Part shown: positions 7,715 to 14,542 of the stretch, piece by piece
Position numbering within the stretch: position 1 is the first letter of the stretch
Layout of the letters: each line of letters starts with the position of its first letter
NCBI RefSeq assembly: GCF_001412655.1
Contig: NZ_CP012996.1
Coordinates: 3,286,001 to 3,350,000 of the forward strand
From: Pedobacter sp. PACM 27299
Lineage (GTDB): Bacteria; Bacteroidota; Bacteroidia; Sphingobacteriales; Sphingobacteriaceae
Length of the DNA: 64,000 nucleotides
Reading direction: 5' to 3'
Position numbers and translations under genes: made by a program
The notes under the pieces: model-generated
What the model saw: the letters and a program-made list of their open reading frames with translations, nothing else
Told to the model about the DNA's origin: nothing
Databases searched by the model: none

Positions 7715-8317
7715 ATGTACATTCTATTCAATTTTATCAACAGAAGCAATAGTTCTGATGCTTCTGTTGTTTTCTTTCAAAAAAATGATGCTGTCGGTTC
7801 TGATGGTACTGCTATCGCATTTAAGGTAATCAAGAATCCTATACCGGGAGTACCTATTCCTTATAGTTTTCCATTGCTTATGCAAATCGGAGCAACTGAT
7901 AATTCTGGGCATTATACTGTGACGATGGATGCAGCCGGCGGGGATACTTTCTTGCTGCAGCGGGCATCCACAGATCCAAACAGCTTCGTAAAAACCTATG
8001 GTAAAGGCGATCTGAATCAAATCAAGATGTATAATCTTTTATCGAACACTCCGGCAAACGCGTATCTATATAGAGACAGCAAGGTATTCGCTCGTTTGAT
8101 GGCAGTTAGATATCTGGATAGCGGAATATTTGAGGTCAAACCGGTTTTATGGGTTGGCGTTTTAGATCAGGTGGCTGAGGGAGCTGTGATCAGCGCAGCA
8201 AGCTTATCCAGCATTAAAAGTAATTTACCATTGTCGGGTGTTAAAAGTGCCGATATCATCATGACTGGTGATATCGGCGCCTTTAACTTTACACTGGAAA
8301 ATGTAGTGATGGGCTAG
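7715..8317 (+). CDS. Hypothetical protein, beta-rich
   Basis: 200 residues with alternating hydrophobic pattern, many Gly/Ser/Asn turns, no signal peptide, no Cys and no motif I recognise. The pattern resembles an all-beta fold. It follows an AT-rich leader of about 130 bp and is probably monocistronic. It is the last plausible host gene before the repeat and hairpin complex that begins at 8662. Function unknown. Confidence 0.6.
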   Translation: MYILFNFINRSNSSDASVVFFQKNDAVGSDGTAIAFKVIKNPIPGVPIPYSFPLLMQIGATDNSGHYTVTMDAAGGDTFLLQRASTDPNSFVKTYGKGDLNQIKMYNLLSNTPANAYLYRDSKVFARLMAVRYLDSGIFEVKPVLWVGVLDQVAEGAVISAASLSSIKSNLPLSGVKSADIIMTGDIGAFNFTLENVVMG

Positions 8318-8341
8318 GGCCATGCCACAAGCTATCCATTT

Positions 8342-8704
8342 TTAATCTGATAATTTTTTGCTATCTGTTAATTTAGGGATATATACTAATAAGTCGTATC
8401 CCTTTATAATTCTTAATAGGCCAGTATCTTCTATTTTCAATTTATTTTTAATGATTGCTTTCCTCAAAGGTCTTAAGTCAAAGCAAAACCAGTCTTTATT
8501 GTTCAATTCTTTAAGAAAAGATTTTGGCAAATCATCTTCATCGCCTTCTCCTTCACTTTTTCCAACGACCATAATGTGTAAGGATTTTTTGAAGTCAGCT
8601 TCTTCCAGGTTATACAGGAGACTGCTGATATCATAAATGTCATAGCTGGCTAATAAAGTCTTGGAATTGCTACATTTGAGTGGACAGTAAGTTATCAAAT
8701 TCAC
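8342..8704 (-). CDS. Hypothetical protein, likely a 5'-replaced fragment
   Basis: 120-residue frame from a GTG located in the loop of the 77-bp inverted repeat at 8662-8738. The first 14 or so residues are encoded by the left arm of that repeat, so the original N-terminus has probably been replaced. The remainder (from 'SYDIYDISSLLYNLEE') looks like real coding sequence, with an acidic patch 'GEGDEDDLPKSFL', but matches no family I know. An orphan integrase promoter copy at 8745-8775 points into it. It may be a remnant of an earlier integrated element. Confidence 0.45.
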   Translation of the reverse strand: MNLITYCPLKCSNSKTLLASYDIYDISSLLYNLEEADFKKSLHIMVVGKSEGEGDEDDLPKSFLKELNNKDWFCFDLRPLRKAIIKNKLKIEDTGLLRIIKGYDLLVYIPKLTDSKKLSD

Positions 8705-8738
8705 TTAACTTACTGTCCACTCAAATGTAGCAATTCCA
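8662..8738. repeat. Perfect 33-bp inverted repeat with 11-base loop
   Basis: The left arm 8662-8694 begins TGGAATTGCTACATTTGAG and the right arm 8706-8738 is its exact reverse complement; the loop is 8695-8705. There is no flanking T-run. The right arm ends exactly where homology to the integrase upstream region begins (8739). This looks like a fold-back duplication at a rearrangement junction, or the end of a small mobile element. Confidence 0.9.
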
Positions 8739-8744
8739 GTGAAA

Positions 8745-8775
8745 CAAAAATAGCTTTGCAGTTTAACGCTTACAA
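8745..8775 (-). promoter_or_regulatory. Orphan integrase promoter copy
   Basis: On the minus strand: TTG (8775-8773), 20-bp spacer, TATTTTTG (8752-8745), matching the -33/-7 pattern of this phylum. It is identical in layout to the integrase promoter at 15777-15807, but reads through the 33-bp inverted repeat into the 8342-8704 frame. Confidence 0.5.
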
Positions 8776-8911
8776 GATGTTCACTGTGTAACTACTTGTT
8801 CAGTAGCTGAATATGCGATATTCGGTGAGTAGGTCGAATTTTCCAAATGACTCACCTAATCGCTCAATTTTATATGAGAATTGGTGCAAGTTTTGGTACC
8901 ACCGTAAAAGT

Positions 8912-8946
8912 AAAAAGGCCGTTAATCATGGGATTAACAGCCTTTT
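8912..8946. terminator. Hairpin terminator within repeat copy 1
   Basis: AAAAGGCCGTTAATC-atgg-GATTAACAGCCTTTT, nearly the same hairpin as downstream of tRNA-Lys at 15945-15979. Confidence 0.75.
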
Positions 8947-8970
8947 GTACGTTTTGATTTTGAATCTTGT

Positions 8971-8986
8971 GATCCCGCTGGGATTC
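8971..8986. other. attachment site core, far end
   Basis: GATCCCGCTGGGATTC equals the 3' end of the tRNA-Lys gene (as read on the plus strand). The following bases (acacctaggg) still resemble the tRNA T-arm sequence, suggesting a degenerate longer tRNA copy. Confidence 0.7.
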
Positions 8987-9039
8987 ACACCTAGGGTGAA
9001 AATCAACGTTTATTCATTATCTGGGAGGTTTTGGAATCG

Positions 9040-9080
9040 GTACTAACCGAATCGCTCACCTTTATTTTGTACGTTTTAGC
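9040..9080. repeat. Third, degenerate fragment of the element-end repeat
   Basis: ACCGAATCGCTCAC at 9046-9059 is identical to 15886-15899, and TTTTGTACGTTTT shortly after recurs in both full repeat copies. It suggests an older, internally deleted end, or integrase arm-binding sites just inside the far junction. Confidence 0.45.
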
Positions 9081-9180
9081 TGCAAATGCTATGATTGAAT
9101 TTAAAGAAAAATATCTTGTTTTTCAAATGTTATTACAACCCACTGTTCTAAAACCAATGTTGGTATAGTTGTATACATTT

Positions 9181-10236
9181 CTACCGTTCCAAATTCTCTT
9201 GTAATATTTTCAATCGCTCTCTAATATTGGATACATCGTTAGTTCCGTGTTGAGAGAGGCGATCATACTCAAGTAAATCATAATCAGCGGCTTCGTAATT
9301 GCTCTCTGCAATTGTTCTATTGGTTTTTACCCTGTCAGCGAAATCTAATAAAGATGACCTTGAAATTTCGAGATTTTCCAATTCAGCCCATTTGAATAGT
9401 AGATAGAAAACTACAATATTTCCTTGGGATCTTAAAAGAATGTCACTAAGTGCAAAGCACTTATTCATGTTTTGTAAATGATGATAAACGATCTTTCCAA
9501 CCTTCTCAACAATATCTTTATGGCCTGATTTATATTTTTTCGCCATTGAGTCTAAATAAACTTTTTTGGTGTCAATTAGTTTACCATTCTCTTCGTGTGA
9601 TATTTCAACAAGTAGAAGCCTTGCAACGACTTCGTAATGTTGGTATCTATTGTTCGCAAATCGAACCTTGTTAGCAAAAAGGGGGTGTTTTGAGAGGCGT
9701 CTAATTTCATTTACCATATCCCCGCCAAAGGCGTTTCTCTTTTCGGCTGAATTTAAGGGGACTGCTTCATTTAGCCTTGAAAACATATCTTCAATTAAAT
9801 CGAGATCATCAGTCTGAACTCCGATTATTGGTAGAACAAATGAGTCGAATTTTATTTTGATCTTTGGGAACTCTTTCGAAAGATCATCATAACTCAATCC
9901 TGCCAATTTCAATAGGGGATCATCTTGATATTCGAAATCATCCGAGAGGCAAAATTTCCCATCTATGAATGCCCAAATAGTTTCAATACGTTGCTTGCCA
10001 TCTATGATAGCATAAGATTTTCCTGTCTCTTGCTTTTCTTTTCGGTCGAATTGATGAAAATAAATTTTAGGAATGTCATAATTATTTAGAATCGAGTCAA
10101 TAAGCAATTGCTTTTTTTCGGGCGTCCAAACTCCTCCATTTCTTTGATATTCTGGATCGGTTATAATTTCGTCTTTTTCTGAATAAACACGAAGAATGGT
10201 TGCGTGTTGAACTGGATTTGTTTCTATATAACTCAT
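9181..10236 (-). CDS. DUF262 domain protein (GmrS/SspE N-domain-like), partner of FRG protein
   Basis: 351 residues. The N-terminal half has the DUF262 hallmarks: 'PEYQRNGGVWTPEKKQLLIDSIL' (first 20: residues 28-47), then 'YAIIDGKQRIETIWAFI' with the DGKQR version of the DGQQR motif at 79-83. In known DUF262 proteins (GmrSD type IV restriction, SspE, BrxU) this ParB-like domain binds and hydrolyses NTPs and gates a C-terminal nuclease. No DUF1524 HNH motif is visible; the C-terminal half is helical with no recognised domain. Its ATG overlaps the FRG stop by 4 bp (ATGA), so the two are translationally coupled. A defence function is inference from family, coupling and location on a mobile element. 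Confidence 0.88.
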   Translation of the reverse strand: MSYIETNPVQHATILRVYSEKDEIITDPEYQRNGGVWTPEKKQLLIDSILNNYDIPKIYFHQFDRKEKQETGKSYAIIDGKQRIETIWAFIDGKFCLSDDFEYQDDPLLKLAGLSYDDLSKEFPKIKIKFDSFVLPIIGVQTDDLDLIEDMFSRLNEAVPLNSAEKRNAFGGDMVNEIRRLSKHPLFANKVRFANNRYQHYEVVARLLLVEISHEENGKLIDTKKVYLDSMAKKYKSGHKDIVEKVGKIVYHHLQNMNKCFALSDILLRSQGNIVVFYLLFKWAELENLEISRSSLLDFADRVKTNRTIAESNYEAADYDLLEYDRLSQHGTNDVSNIRERLKILQENLER

Positions 10237-10967
10237 ATGTACGTTCCTTTTAATATTTCGCCTATACTCGATAATTCTGGGAATAAGGTGAACTTGCTTA
10301 TGCCAAGCAATTTTAGTTCCTTTCTAATTCCTTCCTTACAGTTTTGGGGGATTATGTATTTAACTACTTCAGTTCCAGAGCAAAATTCTTCAAGGGGTCT
10401 GTTATCAAGGTGATGTATTGTGAATACGCCTAATTGTGCTTGTATTCTAGAATTGTTTCTTGTGGCTATGGTAGCTAAAGGGGTTAACTTATTTCTTGGA
10501 TTTTGTCCTAAAACCTCTACCGAGTAATTTTTTAACTCGATGTCATCAAAACATAAAATGAAATTTTTCTCCTCTACATTTATGCCGGCAATCTTATTAA
10601 GTTCAGTTGGTTTCAATGACCATAGTGCAGCATCATTGTTCTCAGTTGTCATGTCTGAGACAGCAAAATACAGAGCCGTTAATGGGCTTTCTGTCCAGTC
10701 TAATAGACGAGTAGGAACACCATAGTGCTGCATTAAGAATAGCCAATCAAAATCATCTTTTGGATGCCTATCCAAAAGCATCCCAGCCGATTGTTTAAAT
10801 CGTGTTAAAAAACTACCCTCAGATGTTGCACCTGCTAGCCTAATAAGACCAGGCGATAATGTCCACGTAAATTCTCCTTGTCCTCTATACCATAAATCCC
10901 CTGAATAGTTTTCGTTGTCTACTTTTAGTGTTTCAATAAGATCACTTACGGATTTAACTTCTTTCAT
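10233..10967 (-). CDS. FRG domain protein
   Basis: 244 residues. The FRG domain is clear: 'DLWYRGQGEFTWTLSPGLIR' (24-43) and 'FLMQHYGVPTRLLDWTESPL' (77-96) followed by 'TALYFAV', the family's most conserved segments. The C-terminal half ('RNSRIQAQLGVFTIH', 'IPQNCKEGIRKELKLLGIS') is also typical of full-length FRG proteins. Biochemical activity of FRG is not firmly established; it recurs in bacterial conflict and defence neighbourhoods. First gene of a two-gene minus-strand operon with the DUF262 gene. No exact -7 box was found upstream. Confidence 0.88.
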   Translation of the reverse strand: MKEVKSVSDLIETLKVDNENYSGDLWYRGQGEFTWTLSPGLIRLAGATSEGSFLTRFKQSAGMLLDRHPKDDFDWLFLMQHYGVPTRLLDWTESPLTALYFAVSDMTTENNDAALWSLKPTELNKIAGINVEEKNFILCFDDIELKNYSVEVLGQNPRNKLTPLATIATRNNSRIQAQLGVFTIHHLDNRPLEEFCSGTEVVKYIIPQNCKEGIRKELKLLGISKFTLFPELSSIGEILKGTYI

Positions 10968-11270
10968 ATAATAGCGTTGTAATCAACCATAAGCATGGAG
11001 AATTAATATTAGTTATAAGATTATAACAGTCAAGTAAACATAGGAAAAAAAATCAATCCCATTACAATTGTTTAATTTCTATTTTCTACCATTTAAATCT
11101 TCATATTTAATGTTTGTGTGGAACTAAGAAAGCTTATGTTAATTATTATCCTTGTAATCAGATTCATCTGCTAGATATGAGAAATATTTGAATTTGGGGT
11201 CGGTTCTTTTCCTTTTTTCAAGAAAAATATTTTGTCCTAAAATGGGCTTACACTAAAACAAGGCAAGAAA
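10968..11270. other. Intergenic region upstream of FRG operon
   Basis: AT-rich, no gene seen. It must hold the promoter of the FRG-DUF262 operon (no exact TAnnTTTG found on the minus strand) and, at its right end, probably the degraded terminus of the insertion sequence whose orfA fragment follows. Confidence 0.35.
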
Positions 11271-11546
11271 ATGGAAGAAAAAGTTCTATCAAAAAGAAAA
11301 CCTGGTCAGTACTTCAGTACAAAGCAGAAGCACACAATGATATAGGCGTACCTAGAAAGTGGTAAATCTAAACAGGCGATTTGGAAGGAGTTTACAGGCG
11401 ATCACCGAGAACGAGGTAAGCTCTTAAAGTTTATTAGACAATCGGGTTACATTGAGGATAGTATTAAGAAAAAATCCATATCATTCTATATGAAAGATAA
11501 ACCCGTTACTTGTGTAGTTATTCGGTTTCTCGTACTCTCTGCATGA
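11271..11546 (+). pseudogene. Transposase orfA fragment (IS3-like helix-turn-helix protein)
   Basis: Reading from ATG 11271 gives 'LSKRKPGQYFSTKQKHTMI', an in-frame TAG at 11343-11345, then 'AYLESGKSKQAIWKEFTG' and 'RGKLLKFIRQSGYIEDS'. This resembles the helix-turn-helix orfA of IS3-type transposases in Bacteroidota. After about residue 68 the sequence no longer looks like transposase and ends at TGA 11544-11546. There is no orfB. It is a dead IS remnant inside the element. Confidence 0.65.
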
Positions 11547-11638
11547 TTTGTTGGTAACTTCCGAGATTGTTATGGACATTATCTTTATTTATTTTGCTAC
11601 ATTAAGCTTTTGATTTACTGATTATTAAATCGTTATAT

Positions 11639-12328
11639 ATGCAAAAAATCACAGTACAGGAGCTGGTAGAGTATACCCGTAAAACGTCTGAAAAAACCAA
11701 GAGTAATTTCGCCCATAAGATTAAAACGCGCGTTCCCAAGGAAAAGCAAGAAACCGATGATGATGGTAGTGGTGGAGATTATTGGATCACCAGTACAAGC
11801 TGCATTTATAACGTAATTAAAAATAACAGTGGTAGTTTTTATGAAGGTAAAATCGATGATCTCCTGAAAAAGATTGAGGCTACGGAATTAAAGAAAATCA
11901 AGTCAATGCATAGTCGTAATATTGAAATCTTGTCGAGCTTTAAGGATTTCAACCATGAGGATATCAGACCTGTGAAGGTTTTGAAGTTTGAGAAGGTACA
12001 AAAGGTGCACAAAATTTATCCTATCGATAATTTCCCATTGTATCTCAATCCCAATTTGGTTTTTACATTTGAGGAAAATGGTAAGATGCAGATTGGTGCC
12101 ATATGGTTGGTGGCCAAGATTGATGGCTTCAGAAAGACCGAGTTGGGTATGTTCTGCGAACTGTTGTACAGGTTCTTGGTTAAGAACTATTCCGATAATT
12201 ATCAGATATCAGAGAAATTTTGTACAGCAGTCGATACCTTTGGCGCTCAAAGTATTACTTACGCTGAAATGTTAGCGGTTAACATGCCGTTTTTGATTAA
12301 AAAAACAATTGATGATATTAAAGCCTAA
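11639..12328 (+). CDS. Hypothetical protein of mobile element
   Basis: 229 residues, well-formed, soluble. An N-terminal charged segment with an acidic/Gly linker ('TDDDGSGGDYW') precedes a compact C-terminal half ('IGAIWLVAKIDGF', 'LGMFCELLYRFLV'). No motif that I can assign. The C-terminal region looks like an alpha/beta domain. It stands alone on the plus strand between the transposase remnant and a hairpin-rich gap. It could be element cargo; function unknown. Confidence 0.65.
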   Translation: MQKITVQELVEYTRKTSEKTKSNFAHKIKTRVPKEKQETDDDGSGGDYWITSTSCIYNVIKNNSGSFYEGKIDDLLKKIEATELKKIKSMHSRNIEILSSFKDFNHEDIRPVKVLKFEKVQKVHKIYPIDNFPLYLNPNLVFTFEENGKMQIGAIWLVAKIDGFRKTELGMFCELLYRFLVKNYSDNYQISEKFCTAVDTFGAQSITYAEMLAVNMPFLIKKTIDDIKA

Positions 12329-12467
12329 CCACATGTGTTGTAAAACTAAGATGTGGTTTCACCGAGCATTCTTTAGCCAATAGTAAGGTATTAGAGCGGT
12401 GAGTTTAATGTTCTGACAAGAGTACTATCTGTCTATATGGTTAATTTAAGGAGGGATATAAAGTAAA

Positions 12468-12518
12468 GTGTTTTTGCAGGAGAGTTCCCCCGTGCGCATT
12501 AGCGGCTTGCAAAAACAC
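12468..12518. repeat. 11-bp perfect inverted repeat in a gene-free gap (12329-12595)
   Basis: GTGTTTTTGCA (12468-12478) and TGCAAAAACAC (12508-12518) flank a GC-rich 29-bp spacer. A related half (GGTGTTTGCG) follows at about 12552. The remaining gap between 12329 and 12595 shows no coding sequence. It could be a structured RNA, a recombination site or a protein-binding array. Confidence 0.5.
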
Positions 12519-12595
12519 CTTACTCAATGGCCACCGTGCAGTTTTTACGGAGGTGTTTGCGAAAAAGACCAAGGTTTTGAATAAAGGGCAATGGT

Positions 12596-12868
12596 TTAGT
12601 CATTTATCAGCATGCTTTTTAAACTTTCTATTTCTGGATACTGGTAGGCTAGTGTTCCCATCTGTAACTCAAATAATTTTTCCATGAGGATCACTTTTTC
12701 GTAAGGAATATCCTGTGAGCTCTCCATGGGTATCCTCCGGTAGTTGTGGAAGGTATTTAGTGAAATGCTTAACAGGTCTGGCAAAATTTGCATCGCTTTA
12801 CGATATTGCCATACATTGAGATTGAATAAATACTCATCTATCTTGTATTTTCTAATTTGCTTTTCCAT
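12596..12868 (-). CDS. Hypothetical small protein, element-borne
   Basis: 90 residues. Mixed alpha-helical pattern with 'NVWQYRKAMQILPDLLSIS' and 'SLNTFHNYRRIP', which could be a DNA-binding helix-turn-helix-like segment: the 'ISLNTFHNYRRI' spacing is reminiscent of XRE recognition helices, but this is weak. It lies 37 bp downstream of the 200-residue gene on the same strand, so they are probably co-transcribed. Function unknown. Confidence 0.6.
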   Translation of the reverse strand: MEKQIRKYKIDEYLFNLNVWQYRKAMQILPDLLSISLNTFHNYRRIPMESSQDIPYEKVILMEKLFELQMGTLAYQYPEIESLKSMLIND

Positions 12869-12905
12869 GACGTCATGTATTAAGTGCAGTTATCATTTTT
12901 TTGAT

Positions 12906-13508
12906 TTAGTTTACGGTTGTGGTGGTGTTATTGATGCAAAAAACGGTCTGGCTGCTATCAATCAGATAGATGACCTCAATTAGTTTTTCTATGTATTCCT
13001 TGACAATCACCATTGCACTTCCATCCTCCAAAACCTCATCAATAGTGGGCTGCCTATAGGCATATTCCACTATCCGGCTAAATATTAACCGCCATTCATT
13101 TAAGTTCATGAAGCTGAAAAAGTCTTTAAAAAAGTACTGGGTGTTTTTGATTTCCTTATCCGAAAGGGTTTTAAAGTGGGTGGTAATAAGTGTGCTGTAA
13201 TACCTGTTAAGGTCTATTTCGCATGGAGTAAGTGTGCATGGATCACAGTGCAAAGAGAACTTTGTATCCCTGCAAAAGAAGATGTGACCTGCTTCCAGTA
13301 ATTTTAGCAGGCACCTGTAATTGTAGAAGTATTCTTCACTTTTTCCATACTGCTGGTTGGTACATGCTGATTTGATCAGCAGTAGAATTTCAGCGCGAAA
13401 GGCTTCAATGTCTATTTCATATCTGCAAAAATCTGAAATGAATACGTGTGGGTTTAGGATCTGCTTATCTGTAAGCTGATTGTACCGAAGTTTGTTTCTA
13501 TTACTCAT
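12906..13508 (-). CDS. Hypothetical protein, element-borne
   Basis: 200 residues, helical, with several aromatic-rich stretches ('FFKDFFSFMNLNEW') and Cys at 'CRDTKFSLHCDPCTLTPC' that could bind a metal (C-x8-C-x2-C-x4-C). No family recognised. First of a two-gene minus-strand unit with the 90-residue gene. Its upstream gap (13509-13857) contains several inverted repeats. Function unknown. Confidence 0.62.
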   Translation of the reverse strand: MSNRNKLRYNQLTDKQILNPHVFISDFCRYEIDIEAFRAEILLLIKSACTNQQYGKSEEYFYNYRCLLKLLEAGHIFFCRDTKFSLHCDPCTLTPCEIDLNRYYSTLITTHFKTLSDKEIKNTQYFFKDFFSFMNLNEWRLIFSRIVEYAYRQPTIDEVLEDGSAMVIVKEYIEKLIEVIYLIDSSQTVFCINNTTTTVN

Positions 13509-13543
13509 AATTTTGAAATTAATGAGCCTTGTAGAAGTTAGAT

Positions 13544-13731
13544 CCCCCTAGAGGGGGCTGGACACCTGCATTCTACATTTGCAACCGAGGCACTGGTAAG
13601 CCCGCCTTAACTTCAAAATAAATTGAAACATCAGCTTTACCATTTCTTTCAAAATGGTTATCGTACAAAAATATAAGCAAGCGCCAGCCCCACCTAAGCG
13701 GCACAGGACTACGAATGTAGGGATTTGGCGC
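13544..13731. repeat. Inverted-repeat cluster in gap 13509-13857
   Basis: CCCCCT-AG-AGGGGG at 13544-13557; GCGCCA (13681-13686) pairing with TGGCGC (13726-13731) around an inner CTAC-gaat-GTAG (13709-13720). The interval is visibly more GC-rich than its surroundings and has no credible ORF. It could be a structured RNA or control region; no known RNA family recognised. Confidence 0.4.
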
Positions 13732-13911
13732 CATACTTACACTCGCACGATAAATTACCAGTTTTTCGGTCGCGAGGCTTGTTGGGTTAAATAATTGAAC
13801 TATTGTAGTTTACATCATATTTTGATAAATTGATTGTAGAGTAAATATAGAATAAAAATGTCATACATGTATGTCTTTTCTTTTATTATTTTTCTATCCC
13901 TTTACAATACG

Positions 13912-14157
13912 ATGAATGAGCCGATAAACATATCCCCGATAGAACAATATGTGATTGATTATGTAATCAAGCTAAGGAAAGAAAAGCACCTTAAACAGGA
14001 AGATATTGCAACTATTCTAAATGTGAAGCGCACATTTGTGACCAATGTAGAAAGCGCAAAAAACCGTGCTAAGTATAACCTTGTGCATATCGCAAAACTG
14101 GCTGATCATTTTGGGCTTTCTCCAAAAGACTTTCTACCTAAAGAGGTTAGTTTATAA
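13912..14157 (+). CDS. XRE-family helix-turn-helix regulator
   Basis: From ATG 13912 the protein has 81 residues: 'VIKLRKEKHLKQEDIATILN' is helices 1-2 and 'VKRTFVTNVESAKNRAKYN' the recognition part of an XRE/Cro-type HTH. A longer frame from ATG 13858 adds 18 very hydrophobic residues that do not belong to the fold, so the internal ATG is preferred. Typical role: repressor controlling excision or cargo of a mobile element. It lies between the unknown gene pair and the integrase on the opposite strand. Confidence 0.82.
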   Translation: MNEPINISPIEQYVIDYVIKLRKEKHLKQEDIATILNVKRTFVTNVESAKNRAKYNLVHIAKLADHFGLSPKDFLPKEVSL

Positions 14158-14266
14158 TATATCCAGTGTTAATCAAGAGGTATGCCGCCTAGCGCATAAG
14201 TAATCAGCTGAATAAGTAGCAAAGTAACTCAGTGTTTTGTTGATTAGGTAACTAAGTGATAGGCTG

Positions 14267-14442
14267 TCCAATTGGACTGGTAACTTTTTTCTGTCCAGAC
14301 GATGAACAAAAATCTGCTTTCAGACCTCATTTTCCGATTACAAAATCTGTTTGTTTTGTAATCGGCAAGTTGTGTTTTTGGGTACCCAAAAACTCCCTTG
14401 CCTTTATTTATCCTAGCGCCAAAGGGCTAGAATAAATAAAGG
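14267..14442. repeat. Palindrome cluster downstream of the integrase gene
   Basis: Four palindromes in 176 bp: GTCCAATTGGAC (14267-14278); CCGATTACAAAA/TTTTGTAATCGG with 8-base loop (14334-14365); an 18-bp perfect palindrome TTTTTGGGTACCCAAAAA (14375-14392); and a 17-bp stem CCTTTATTTATCCTAGC/GCTAGAATAAATAAAGG with one mismatch and an 8-base loop (14401-14442). The rest of 14158-14542 has no gene. Such density suggests an origin of replication or transfer, or a regulatory site of the element. Confidence 0.75.
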
Positions 14443-14542
14443 AGAGAAAAACCCTGCGCAACTTGGGTTTTCTAAAAGCCACTTAAAAAAACTAAAAAAG
14501 ACAGGAAGGCAGTTTGGGCGGATCAGCCAGTTTAACGAATTG

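Larger units (their letters stand above)
8739..8986. repeat. Element-end direct repeat, copy 1 (far end)
   Basis: About 248 bp matching 15771-16019 in the same orientation, with roughly 15-20 differences by eye. It includes an integrase-type promoter, the imperfect 11-bp inverted repeat ATTCGGTGAGT/ACTCACCTAAT, a hairpin terminator (8912-8946) and the last 16 bp of the tRNA-Lys gene. It is the expected right end of a second, now lost, element. Confidence 0.9.

Noticed and set aside
8813..9046. 77-codon plus-strand ORF
   Set aside because: It runs through the element-end repeat, a terminator hairpin and the tRNA-derived att core; no protein resemblance.
12468..12518. Integron attC site
   Set aside because: No RGYYRRY-type core sites or integron integrase; only a single inverted repeat.
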